This document shows, piece by piece, positions 53,658-61,717 of a stretch of DNA of 64,000 nucleotides. Source of the DNA: Desulfatitalea sp. BRH_c12 (GTDB lineage Bacteria; Desulfobacterota; Desulfobacteria; Desulfobacterales; Desulfosarcinaceae); the NCBI GenBank assembly GCA_000961655.1, contig LADR01000029.1:62001-126000 (forward strand), written 5' to 3'. Position 1 is the stretch's first letter. Every line of letters starts with the position of its first letter. Both the position numbers and the translations under genes were made by a program. The notes beneath the pieces are model-generated. The model worked only from the letters and a program-made list of their open reading frames with translations. It was not told the DNA's origin and ran no database searches.

Positions 53658-55652
53658 CTAACCCCGGTTCAGCGGAATCAGCATACATTCGTTGCCGACA
53701 GGAAATTTTTCGGAGGGCGGTGCCACCGCTTTTTTTTTGTATGCTTCAGATGGACAATAGGTCGGCACCATTTGCGTGAAGACATCGATAAGGCCTTGCG
53801 CGTCATGTGCGTGGATCAGCCGCAGAATCTGTCTGACCTGCCTTTGAATCACATCGGGATTGATTTGCTCGCAGGCGGCGGCACGTATGCGGGGGTGCTC
53901 GGTGGCGATCAGGCACTCGTTGGCCGTAAAGAGCTCTTCGTACATCTTTTCACCTGGGCGCAAGCCGGTAAATTTCACTTTCACATCCTGGTAGGGTCGT
54001 TTTCCGGACAAGGCGATCAACTTTTCGGCCAGGGCCAGTATTCGCATAGGTTTGCCCATATCCAGAACGAAGATCTCGCCGCCGCCGCCCATACATCCCG
54101 CCTGCAGTACGAGCTGTACCGCCTCGGGAATGGTCATGAAAAAGCGTTCGATACGTGGATGGGTCACGGTCAGCGGTTTGCCTTCGAGCAGTTGCTTTTT
54201 GAATATGGGAATAACGCTGCCCGCACTGCCCAGAACGTTACCGAACCGGACGGTCATGAACTTGGTGTGGCCGGAGACGTTGCTGCTTTGAACGATCATC
54301 TCGGCAATCCGCTTGGTGACGCCCATGATGTTGGTAGGGTTGACGGCTTTGTCGGTGGAGATCATCACGAATCGCCTGACGCCCGCGATAACCGCGCTGG
54401 TGACAAGATTGTAGGTTCCAACGATGTTGTTGTAGGAGGACTCGACCGGCACCGCTTCCATCAAGGGCACATGCTTGTAGGCAGCCGCATGGAAAACGAC
54501 TTCGACGCGCTGTTCGCGCATGAGGCGCTCTATGCCGGGCCGATCATTGATCGTGGAAATCGAAGCCATCAGGTCCAATTGCGGAAAGTGTTCTTTCAAG
54601 CCAAGTTGCAAAGCATACAGATTGCTTTCAGACCTTTCCACCACCACCAGTTTTTTAGGGCGATAGCTTGCAATCTGATGGCACAGTTCCGAACCGATGG
54701 AGCCACCGCCACCGGAAACAAGCACCACCTTGTCACTCAGATAATCGCTGATCTGCGCCATGTCGATGCGGACACTCGGCCTGTCAAGCAAATCGTGAAT
54801 TTCGACATCCCGAATCTCACTGATGGTAATTTTGCCGGACAGAAGTTCTTCGACATGGGGTATTTTTTTAAAAGGGGCATTGATGAATTGGAGTTGATCG
54901 ACAACGGCATCCAATTGCGAACGCGATGCTTGCGGCCAGCACAAGATGATTTCATCGATCGGGGTACGATTCCGGCAACTCTCTATTGTTTTGGCATCCG
55001 TGAAAACCCGAACATCGCTGAGGCGGACCTGGCTGAACCGGTCGGCGTTTTCCGGGTCCAGAATGGCCACCGGGTTGAAACCGCTACTTGGGTTGCCGAG
55101 CATCTCCTTGACAAGTGGGAATATGGTTTGAACCGGCCCCACCAGCAAGGCATCTTTCACCTTGCCTCCCGAACCGCTTTTGATCAGATTTTCACGAATA
55201 TTGCGCACCACCATGCGGATGCCGCCGACCAGAACAATGGTGAGAATAAAATCAATGCAGTACAAATATTCCGAAATAGCGGCAGGGGCCCAGATCAACC
55301 CCAATCCATAGAAACAAAATAAGCTGGCGATGCTTGCGCGAATGATATTCAGAAGATCTTCAAAGGAGACATACCGCCACAATCCTTGAAACAACTGGTA
55401 ATGAAAAAAGATAGCCATCTTGATTATCAGTAGTGGCACTAACGTATACGGCAGCTTTTCCTTGAAAATAAAAAGGCCGATATTCCCATGCACCAGCCAG
55501 AGGCCGCATAAATAACTCGATGCAAAAACAGCTAAGTGGACGCCGATGATCACCCATTGCCGATAGGCGATCACCCGGAGAACCTGCCGGTAAATTCCCG
55601 GGCGATGCAGAATGTGGTAGATCTTCGTATAACTCCACTGCAAAAAATTCAT
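53658..55652 (-). CDS. Membrane nucleotide-sugar 4,6-dehydratase (PglF/WbpM/CapD family)
   Basis: A 664-residue protein with four N-terminal membrane helices, a linker domain, and a SDR-type dehydratase (~305-640). NAD-binding is VVLVSGGGGSIGSELC; the catalytic region is MISTDKAVNPTNIMGVTKR, which in PglF/WbpM converts UDP-GlcNAc to the 4-keto-6-deoxy sugar. Further family text is FMTVRFGNVLGSAGSVIPIF and TGLRPGEKMYEELF. It is the first enzyme of a bacillosamine-type pathway; the aminotransferase and acetyltransferase follow nearby. A short ribosome site (AAGGTG) precedes the ATG. Confidence 0.92.
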   Translation of the reverse strand: MNFLQWSYTKIYHILHRPGIYRQVLRVIAYRQWVIIGVHLAVFASSYLCGLWLVHGNIGLFIFKEKLPYTLVPLLIIKMAIFFHYQLFQGLWRYVSFEDLLNIIRASIASLFCFYGLGLIWAPAAISEYLYCIDFILTIVLVGGIRMVVRNIRENLIKSGSGGKVKDALLVGPVQTIFPLVKEMLGNPSSGFNPVAILDPENADRFSQVRLSDVRVFTDAKTIESCRNRTPIDEIILCWPQASRSQLDAVVDQLQFINAPFKKIPHVEELLSGKITISEIRDVEIHDLLDRPSVRIDMAQISDYLSDKVVLVSGGGGSIGSELCHQIASYRPKKLVVVERSESNLYALQLGLKEHFPQLDLMASISTINDRPGIERLMREQRVEVVFHAAAYKHVPLMEAVPVESSYNNIVGTYNLVTSAVIAGVRRFVMISTDKAVNPTNIMGVTKRIAEMIVQSSNVSGHTKFMTVRFGNVLGSAGSVIPIFKKQLLEGKPLTVTHPRIERFFMTIPEAVQLVLQAGCMGGGGEIFVLDMGKPMRILALAEKLIALSGKRPYQDVKVKFTGLRPGEKMYEELFTANECLIATEHPRIRAAACEQINPDVIQRQVRQILRLIHAHDAQGLIDVFTQMVPTYCPSEAYKKKAVAPPSEKFPVGNECMLIPLNRG

Positions 55653-55814
55653 AATGGCACCTTGTTTGCTGTGCTTTTACCAGCATCGATTCCCCCAGGT
55701 CCGCCTTGCCGACAACCGTCCACTTTAAAGTCCCACGTTGGACGCCGACGGCGTCGGCCTGGACGGTGGTTGCGACCTTGCGAAGGCATCGTCATCATCG
55801 ATGACACCTTTTTG

Positions 55815-57374
55815 TCAGGGGAGATAATCGGTTAGTTGCAGACTCACAAATTGCGCGAATGGGTCCAATACCCTTCGGCCTTCGGTCACGTCGATACCCG
55901 TGAGCGGAAGCATCAAACGCACCAGGGCACCGTCGCTGCGCCGACGCCACAGCCCGTCCCAGACCAGAAAGAACTTGGCCACATATTCACTGGTAATGTT
56001 ACGGTCGCGGCCCTGGTACCAATAGTACACCAGCTGCCGTTGGCCTTCATTGCTGACCAGCATTTCATTAAACCGCAATTTGGCACCCAAACCCGTTTCG
56101 CATGGTGCGATGGCAACGGTTCGCTTTCGATTCTGCTCTACGAACCAACCGGCGCCGGGCAGACACAGTTTGGGAGAATGGATAAAATCGCCGGCCATTC
56201 GTTGGTGTTCGTAATACGCAGTATAAAAATTCACCGGCGGGAATGGGTGTTTGAGGTAATCGATAATGACATAGTGCTGTCCGCCGACCCTGTCCCATAT
56301 CCGGCCATCCATTTCAGAGGCAACGCCTGAATAGTCCCCGAATTGCTTTGGAAATGTTGCCAGAGACATTTTAAGCGTCTTCGGTGGCACCCTGGCCCAC
56401 CGTTCGATGGCCCAGGGTGCGGCGAGAACCAGAAACGATGCCAGAGCCAGGGGCCACCAGGCAATTCGGTAGGCGCGGCAAACGGGTGCGGCCGTGGATT
56501 GCAACCGAAGCTCCGCGGGTAGTGCTTTTTCGGCCGGCAGCAAGCAAAGCAAACGGAGCATGATGGCATAGCCACACAAGCTGATGACAAATACGACCCA
56601 ACCCGAAAAAAAATGAAAAAAACCGGTTGCGGCCTCCGGGCTCCCCAGGACCGAAATGATCCCGGTACCGGAAATGCGCAGGATGTTGGCCAGAATGGCA
56701 AACGGCACGGCAGCTGCCACGACTATCAAACGCCTCCCGAGACCATGGCGTCCGAGAAAAGCAAACAAAACGCCCAGTGCGAGCAGGGGAAGTATGAAGC
56801 GCAGGCCGTTGCAAGCTTCCGCGACCTGAAGTTGTGTGCTCCCCAGGTCGATAACGTTGCCCTCACGCACGGCGCCGATCCCCATCCAGTGGAGGACGGC
56901 CACCGACCATTTGGATGACAGCAACTGCAAGGGGAAGGTGATATTACGATAGACAAGCCCCGGCAAGGGCAGCATCAGGAAAAGAAACACCAGGGAAAAG
57001 CGCAAAATCCTGACCACGGGGGAACCATACAGCAGCCAAAAAGCGCCTATAAATGTAATAATCATCGAAGCGCGAACGGTGAAAAGCTCCGCACCCAGCT
57101 CACCGATCAAGCTGCCGGCCAAACCGACCGCCATGACGATTACACCGCGCCAATCCGGTGCAACTGCCACCCTTCCGAGATCACTGCGTTTGCGCCAGGC
57201 AAGCCCCACGGCGATAGCGACAACCACCATGCCATAGGAAAAATCATCATTGTGCACCCACTCGAACGCGAGCACCCGAAGGGTTCCAAAATTGGAAAAA
57301 ATCATGGTGCCTAAAAGAACGGCCGCTGGAATGAGGGGGTGAATCACCCTGACTTTTCCGACAAGAGGTGTCAT
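55815..57374 (-). CDS. Exosortase fused to EpsI domain (XrtD-like)
   Basis: Fusion protein of 519 residues. Residues 1-285 form an eight-helix exosortase with the catalytic cysteine C188 (EACNGLRF), Arg233 (NILRISG) and His254 (FFHFFSGW), the Cys-Arg-His set of exosortases that cleave PEP-CTERM-like sorting tails. Residues ~300-519 are the periplasmic EpsI domain (ERWARVPPKTLKMSLATFPKQFGDY, YYEHQRMAGDFIHSPKLCLPGAGW). Such fusions are known in XrtD, the VPLPA-CTERM exosortase. No protein with a sorting tail is visible here. The start overlaps the stop of the upstream aminotransferase (ATGA). Confidence 0.93.
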   Translation of the reverse strand: MTPLVGKVRVIHPLIPAAVLLGTMIFSNFGTLRVLAFEWVHNDDFSYGMVVVAIAVGLAWRKRSDLGRVAVAPDWRGVIVMAVGLAGSLIGELGAELFTVRASMIITFIGAFWLLYGSPVVRILRFSLVFLFLMLPLPGLVYRNITFPLQLLSSKWSVAVLHWMGIGAVREGNVIDLGSTQLQVAEACNGLRFILPLLALGVLFAFLGRHGLGRRLIVVAAAVPFAILANILRISGTGIISVLGSPEAATGFFHFFSGWVVFVISLCGYAIMLRLLCLLPAEKALPAELRLQSTAAPVCRAYRIAWWPLALASFLVLAAPWAIERWARVPPKTLKMSLATFPKQFGDYSGVASEMDGRIWDRVGGQHYVIIDYLKHPFPPVNFYTAYYEHQRMAGDFIHSPKLCLPGAGWFVEQNRKRTVAIAPCETGLGAKLRFNEMLVSNEGQRQLVYYWYQGRDRNITSEYVAKFFLVWDGLWRRRSDGALVRLMLPLTGIDVTEGRRVLDPFAQFVSLQLTDYLP

Positions 57375-58558
57375 GCTTCCTTTTTGATATGGCCCCTGTG
57401 GACGTCGCGGACGATCGCGATCACGCGGTCCATTTCACGCAGGGTCATCGCGGTGCCAGAGGGCAGGCACAGTCCGCGTTCGAAGAGTATTTCGGACACC
57501 CAGCCGCCAACTTGGCGGGCCTGGATTCCCGGCGAGCCGACGGTTGCGGGGGCGGCACTCTTTCGGAAAACCGGCTGCATGTGCATCGGTTTCCACACCG
57601 GCCTGGATTCTATATTTTCGCTTTCAAGAGCCAGGCGAATATCTTCACGTCCCGCACCGAATACGCCCGGCTCAACGGTGATCACCGTCAACCAACGATT
57701 GCTTTGGCCATACGGGGCTTCCGGCATAAAGCCGATTCCAGGAAGATCGCCCAAGGCACGCTGGTAGTAGGCATAAATCTCTCTTTTGCGTGCCACGCGC
57801 GACTTCAGACAACCGAGCTGGGCGAGGCCGATGGCCGCGACAATGTTGCTCATCCGATAGTTGTAGCCGATTTTCGAGTGTTCATAATGCGGCACCGGAT
57901 CGCGCGCTTGCTGGGACAAACAACGGGCCTGTTCGATGAAATCGCGATTTGCGGATACCAGCATACCGCCGCCCGAAGAGGTGATAATTTTGTTGCCGTT
58001 AAAAGAATACACTGCGGCGAACGAACCGGCCCCTGCGGGACTGTTTTTGTAGGTGGCGCCTAATGCTTCAGCCGAATCCGCAATGACCGGCACCCCGAAT
58101 CGGCGGCAGACGGCGCCGATTCGGTCCATGTCCGCACATTGCCCGTACAAATCGGTCGGCACCACGGCCTTGGGAAGACGGTCTTGGCGATAGGCGCTTT
58201 CCAGCGCCTTTTCCAGAAGATCCGGGTCCATGTTCCAGGTTTCGATGTCGGCGTCGATGAAAACCGGCCGCGCCCCTTGAAATACGATGGGCGACACGCT
58301 TCCGATGAAGGTCAAGGTCGACGCGAAAACCTCGTCACCGGGCCCTACGCCGAGACTGCGCAAAGCCAGGTGCATGGCGGCGGTGCCGCTGTTAACGGCT
58401 AAAGCATACGGCCTATCGACCGTCTCGGCAAAAGCCTTTTCAAAGGCATCCACCATCGGTCCCAAAGGGGCGATGTAATTGCTGGCAAAAGCCTGGGATA
58501 CCAAAGCAAGTTCACTGCCGCCCATATGGGGCGGCGACAGATAAAGACGTTCTTTCAT
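57371..58558 (-). CDS. DegT/DnrJ/EryC1 sugar aminotransferase (PglE type)
   Basis: PLP enzyme of 395 residues that transfers an amino group from glutamate to a 4-keto-6-deoxy nucleotide sugar. The PLP lysine is Lys190 in FNGNKIITSSGGGML; the phosphate-binding stretch is VNSGTAAMHLALRSLGVGPGDEV and the aspartate contact DLYGQCADMD. In context it would follow the dehydratase in making UDP-4-amino-4,6-dideoxy-GlcNAc. Four-base overlaps with the genes on both sides indicate tight translational coupling. Confidence 0.93.
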   Translation of the reverse strand: MKERLYLSPPHMGGSELALVSQAFASNYIAPLGPMVDAFEKAFAETVDRPYALAVNSGTAAMHLALRSLGVGPGDEVFASTLTFIGSVSPIVFQGARPVFIDADIETWNMDPDLLEKALESAYRQDRLPKAVVPTDLYGQCADMDRIGAVCRRFGVPVIADSAEALGATYKNSPAGAGSFAAVYSFNGNKIITSSGGGMLVSANRDFIEQARCLSQQARDPVPHYEHSKIGYNYRMSNIVAAIGLAQLGCLKSRVARKREIYAYYQRALGDLPGIGFMPEAPYGQSNRWLTVITVEPGVFGAGREDIRLALESENIESRPVWKPMHMQPVFRKSAAPATVGSPGIQARQVGGWVSEILFERGLCLPSGTAMTLREMDRVIAIVRDVHRGHIKKEA

Positions 58559-59241
58559 TGGGCGGATTCCCTCTTGCGGAGCAGTGTCGTTTCCGCGTTT
58601 TGCATGATCCGGGCCGGCACTCCTACGGCAGTGACATTATCCGGAATATCCGTTGTGACAACCGCACCGGCGCCGATAAGCGTATTTTTCCCCACGGATT
58701 TCCGGTTGATGATCTTGGCGCCGGTACCCCAGTAGGAGGCCTTGCCGACGATGACTTCACCGGAAATATTGCAGCCCGGCATAAAAGAACAGTAGTCGTC
58801 GACGGTGGTTTCATGCCCGACCGTACACATCAGGTTGAAAATGACATGTCGGCCGATAATGATGTTCGTCGTGAAAATGGTCCCCGCGCACACGATGCTG
58901 CCTTCGCCGATGCGCATATATTTGGCATTGCCGGCAATAGCGGTCGGATGAATCAGAACCGGATAGCTGATTTTCGGGTTTTCGATTCTTTCGACAAATG
59001 CTTGGCGTGTGCGCGGCGTACCGATCGCAACCACCACGGCCAAAGGCGTTGGCCATCGATTCAAGGTGTTCATGGCACCGAGCACGGTAAAGTCATTGAT
59101 GCTGCAGCCGGCCGGCTTGTGATCGTCGAAAAAACCGAGCATTCGCCATTGCGGCGCTACGGCATTGATTTGCTGGATGAGGGCGCAGACTTCCAGCCCA
59201 AAGCCGCCCGCGCCGAATATGGCGATGTCATGATAGCCCAT
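58555..59241 (-). CDS. Sugar O/N-acetyltransferase (PglD/NeuD family)
   Basis: Left-handed beta-helix acyltransferase of 228 residues. An N-terminal Rossmann-like domain (IAIFGAGGFGLEVCALI) precedes hexapeptide repeats, with the catalytic histidine in LMCTVGHETTVDDY and helix turns such as GAGAVVTTDIPDNVTAVGVPARI. PglD-type enzymes acetylate the 4-amino group of the bacillosamine precursor. GGGAGGCATACC precedes the ATG. Confidence 0.92.
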   Translation of the reverse strand: MGYHDIAIFGAGGFGLEVCALIQQINAVAPQWRMLGFFDDHKPAGCSINDFTVLGAMNTLNRWPTPLAVVVAIGTPRTRQAFVERIENPKISYPVLIHPTAIAGNAKYMRIGEGSIVCAGTIFTTNIIIGRHVIFNLMCTVGHETTVDDYCSFMPGCNISGEVIVGKASYWGTGAKIINRKSVGKNTLIGAGAVVTTDIPDNVTAVGVPARIMQNAETTLLRKRESAQ

Positions 59242-59422
59242 GGTATGCCTCCCGTTACCGGCTGCGCCGGTGTTACGTGCACGCCCCTATTCTGCGTACG
59301 TGGTTTCAGGGAAGAAGGCCTGCCGGTAGCCTCTGCATCTGTGAGCAGCCATGTTAGTGATGGGTGCGCAGGCCTGCCCGTGAATCCCTGCCCTTTTGCG
59401 AAACTTGAAAGGGTGGGATCGA

Positions 59423-60088
59423 TTAAAATGCGAGCTCACGAATCACCGAAAAAGCCTCGGCGGCTTTCATACGGACGGTGCTGCCGCGAAATTCCGCCAG
59501 GGCTTTCAGGCCATGCAGGGATCTTGGGTGGGGATACTCTTTCAATTGAGAACGGTAGCATTGCATGGCCTCCAGCTTGATATCGAGATGGGCCTCGATG
59601 TCCACATACTTCTGAGGTATAAAAACGCTCCCGTTTTTTGGGGGGGCCCAATCGGTTTCGGAACGGGTCTCGTAATTGAGCAGAACCGCGACTGCTGAAT
59701 CGTCCAGGGGACGGCTGGCCACCATGGTGGCCAGAAATACGGCGCGGTGATCGGAGTGCAGATCGTCCTCGAAAGGAAAATAGATCATCGTCGGACGAAT
59801 CTGGCGAATCACTTCGCGGACGGCCGAGGCCAACCGACAGCCCGGCAGGGTATCAAGCAGGGGCGCAGGAAAATCCAGGTGGATCGTTTTTGCGACCCCC
59901 AACAGCGCGTGCGCCTGCCGGCATTCATTCTTGACAATGCCGACCTCTTCAGCTGAGAAGTGATCGGCATGCCCGGTTGTGACCACCAGGACGTGCACCT
60001 TGTCGCCTGCGGCCACATGCCGCGCCATGACACCGCCGCAGCCGAGTACTTCGTCGTCCGGGTGGGGCGCAATGACCAGTATATTCAC
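59423..60088 (-). CDS. PIG-L family deacetylase
   Basis: Zinc deacetylase of 221 residues with the first motif APHPDDEVLGCGG and the second HSDHRAVF, which together give the two histidines and aspartates for zinc and catalysis. It would remove an acetyl (or other acyl) group from GlcNAc-type sugars on polymer or lipid. The GTG start overlaps the stop of the upstream formyltransferase (GTGA). Confidence 0.9.
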   Translation of the reverse strand: MNILVIAPHPDDEVLGCGGVMARHVAAGDKVHVLVVTTGHADHFSAEEVGIVKNECRQAHALLGVAKTIHLDFPAPLLDTLPGCRLASAVREVIRQIRPTMIYFPFEDDLHSDHRAVFLATMVASRPLDDSAVAVLLNYETRSETDWAPPKNGSVFIPQKYVDIEAHLDIKLEAMQCYRSQLKEYPHPRSLHGLKALAEFRGSTVRMKAAEAFSVIRELAF

Positions 60089-61113
60089 ATTTTCACCTCC
60101 GATGGCGTTGGCTTGGTCAGCCGGTTCACAGATTCTTCCAACTGAGCAATTCTCTTTTTCAGATTGTGAATTTCATCTTCAGCGCAATACCCCAGCTTAC
60201 TGCCGACGATAAAAATGGCGCCTTCCGGGTTCACCGGCGCGGCCCATTCGACTTCGTCCAGCCAGAGCAATCCATCGCCCGTTTGAACAAGGGGGCGCTG
60301 GGGGATGTCCATGTGCACGATCCGGCCGGTCACCCCCCGTATGCGCATGCGCTTTTCGACCGTGCACCGCCATACGATCAGCCTGGCACCCCTGTAGTAC
60401 GTATACGCGCCGGGATGTGGGTGGGATGTTGCGCGTACAATGCGGTAAAGTCTCTGCGCGCTCATGTGCCAATCGAGCCATCCGTCGGAGGGTGCTCTGC
60501 GCGCCAGGCAACTGGCGGCATCCGTACATTGCGGCACCTCCTGCCACGTGCCGGCGATAAGCTGTGGGATCAGGCGATCCAATGCGATTTTCATGGCGAG
60601 ATCGATTTTCGATACGATGTCGGACGCATAATCATCGCTGCCGACATCGAACACTTGCTGAACCAGAACCGGACCGGAATCGACGCCGTCGTCGATCAGA
60701 AAGAACGTGGCCGCTCCGGGCTGGCCATCCATCACCAGCCAGGCCAGTGGCGCGCGGCCGCGCCCGACGGGAAGCCGGGTCGGGTGAAACCCGATACAGC
60801 CGATGGTGGGCACCTGAAGCAATGCATCTCCGACCACTTGCGAAAGTCCGACCACGAAAAGCAGATCGGGCTTCCAATCGGCAATGGCGCTAACGACATC
60901 GGGCGCATTGATATTGTCGAAAGTACAATAGGGCAAGTGCGCATCCGCGGCCAGATCGTCGAGCCCGGCGTAGCCGCTGACCTTATGGGCATATTTGCGC
61001 GACAAGCCTGCAACGCCTACGACGTCGGCTTTGTGCTCCAGCAGGGACCGTAAGGTCCGATGGGTCGAACTGACGCTTCCGGCGACGACGATTCTAGGAT
61101 TGGGGATCTTCAA
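60085..61113 (-). CDS. Formyltransferase-domain protein
   Basis: Predicted N10-formyl-THF-dependent formyltransferase of about 342 residues acting on an amino sugar or lipid. The start is taken as TTG at 61113, whose stop-start overlap (TTGA) with the sugar-transferase gene and AAGGAAACC ribosome site fit; the open frame to 61407 overlaps that gene and is not coding. Core text: IVVAGSVSSTHRTLRSLLEH, CIGFHPTRLPVGRGRAPLAW, and DDGVDSGPVLVQQ. The catalytic triad has His (GFH) and Asp (DDGVDSG) but a glycine where Asn is usual. C-terminal coiled coil (~310-340). Confidence 0.8.
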   Translation of the reverse strand: MKIPNPRIVVAGSVSSTHRTLRSLLEHKADVVGVAGLSRKYAHKVSGYAGLDDLAADAHLPYCTFDNINAPDVVSAIADWKPDLLFVVGLSQVVGDALLQVPTIGCIGFHPTRLPVGRGRAPLAWLVMDGQPGAATFFLIDDGVDSGPVLVQQVFDVGSDDYASDIVSKIDLAMKIALDRLIPQLIAGTWQEVPQCTDAASCLARRAPSDGWLDWHMSAQRLYRIVRATSHPHPGAYTYYRGARLIVWRCTVEKRMRIRGVTGRIVHMDIPQRPLVQTGDGLLWLDEVEWAAPVNPEGAIFIVGSKLGYCAEDEIHNLKKRIAQLEESVNRLTKPTPSEVKM

Positions 61114-61709
61114 AGGTTTCCTTGTTGGATTCCGGCCTGACCGGCGTGTTCGCCGAACACGATGACACGGAAGGTTTGCAACAGGATGGCTATATCGCGT
61201 CGCAGTGAAATCGTATGCACGTATAAAATGTCGTACTTCCAGCGTTCGGACCAGGGAAGATAAATATTGCCGCTGATCTGCGCCAGACCGGTCAACCCCG
61301 GTCGGACATCGAGCCGTCTGATCGTCTCCGCATCCAGTTGCAAAGCCTGTGCGGGCAGCGCGGGTCGCGGCCCAACCAGCGACATGTCGCCCTTTAAAAC
61401 ATTCCATAGTTGGGGCAGTTCATCGAGCTTCAATCGTCTCAAGAAATAACCGATCCGGGTCACTTCCGCATCGCGCCCATAAATTTCGCGGTTATGCATG
61501 CGGGGCCTGTCGTACATTGTCCGGAATTTAAGCAGGTGGAAGCGGGTGCCTTTGCGCCCCAGCCGCTCCTGCTCGAAAAAGACCGGGCCTTTGGAATCCA
61601 TCAGGATCAAGAGGGCGACCCCCAGAAAAAACGGCAGCAAAAGGGGCAGCGCCGTCCAGCAGACGGTCATGTCCAGCACGCGCTTCAATCCATCATGGTA
61701 GGGACGCAT
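61110..61709 (-). CDS. Small phosphoglycosyl transferase (PglC-like)
   Basis: Monotopic enzyme of about 199 residues, the size of PglC. One N-terminal re-entrant helix (VLDMTVCWTALPLLLPFFLG) is followed by the catalytic domain with the Asp-Glu pair in LKLDELPQLWNVLKGDMSLVGPRPAL, and FHLLKFRTMYD. It would load a sugar phosphate, likely diacetylbacillosamine, onto undecaprenyl phosphate at the cytoplasmic face. The ATG at 61709 is preferred; TTG at 61715 is possible. Confidence 0.92.
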   Translation of the reverse strand: MRPYHDGLKRVLDMTVCWTALPLLLPFFLGVALLILMDSKGPVFFEQERLGRKGTRFHLLKFRTMYDRPRMHNREIYGRDAEVTRIGYFLRRLKLDELPQLWNVLKGDMSLVGPRPALPAQALQLDAETIRRLDVRPGLTGLAQISGNIYLPWSERWKYDILYVHTISLRRDIAILLQTFRVIVFGEHAGQAGIQQGNL

Positions 61710-61717
61710 CTTCAACG

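Noticed and set aside
60085-61407. 440-residue reading of the formyltransferase
   Set aside because: The first 98 codons overlap the phosphoglycosyl transferase gene in another frame and have no family similarity; TTG at 61113 is better.
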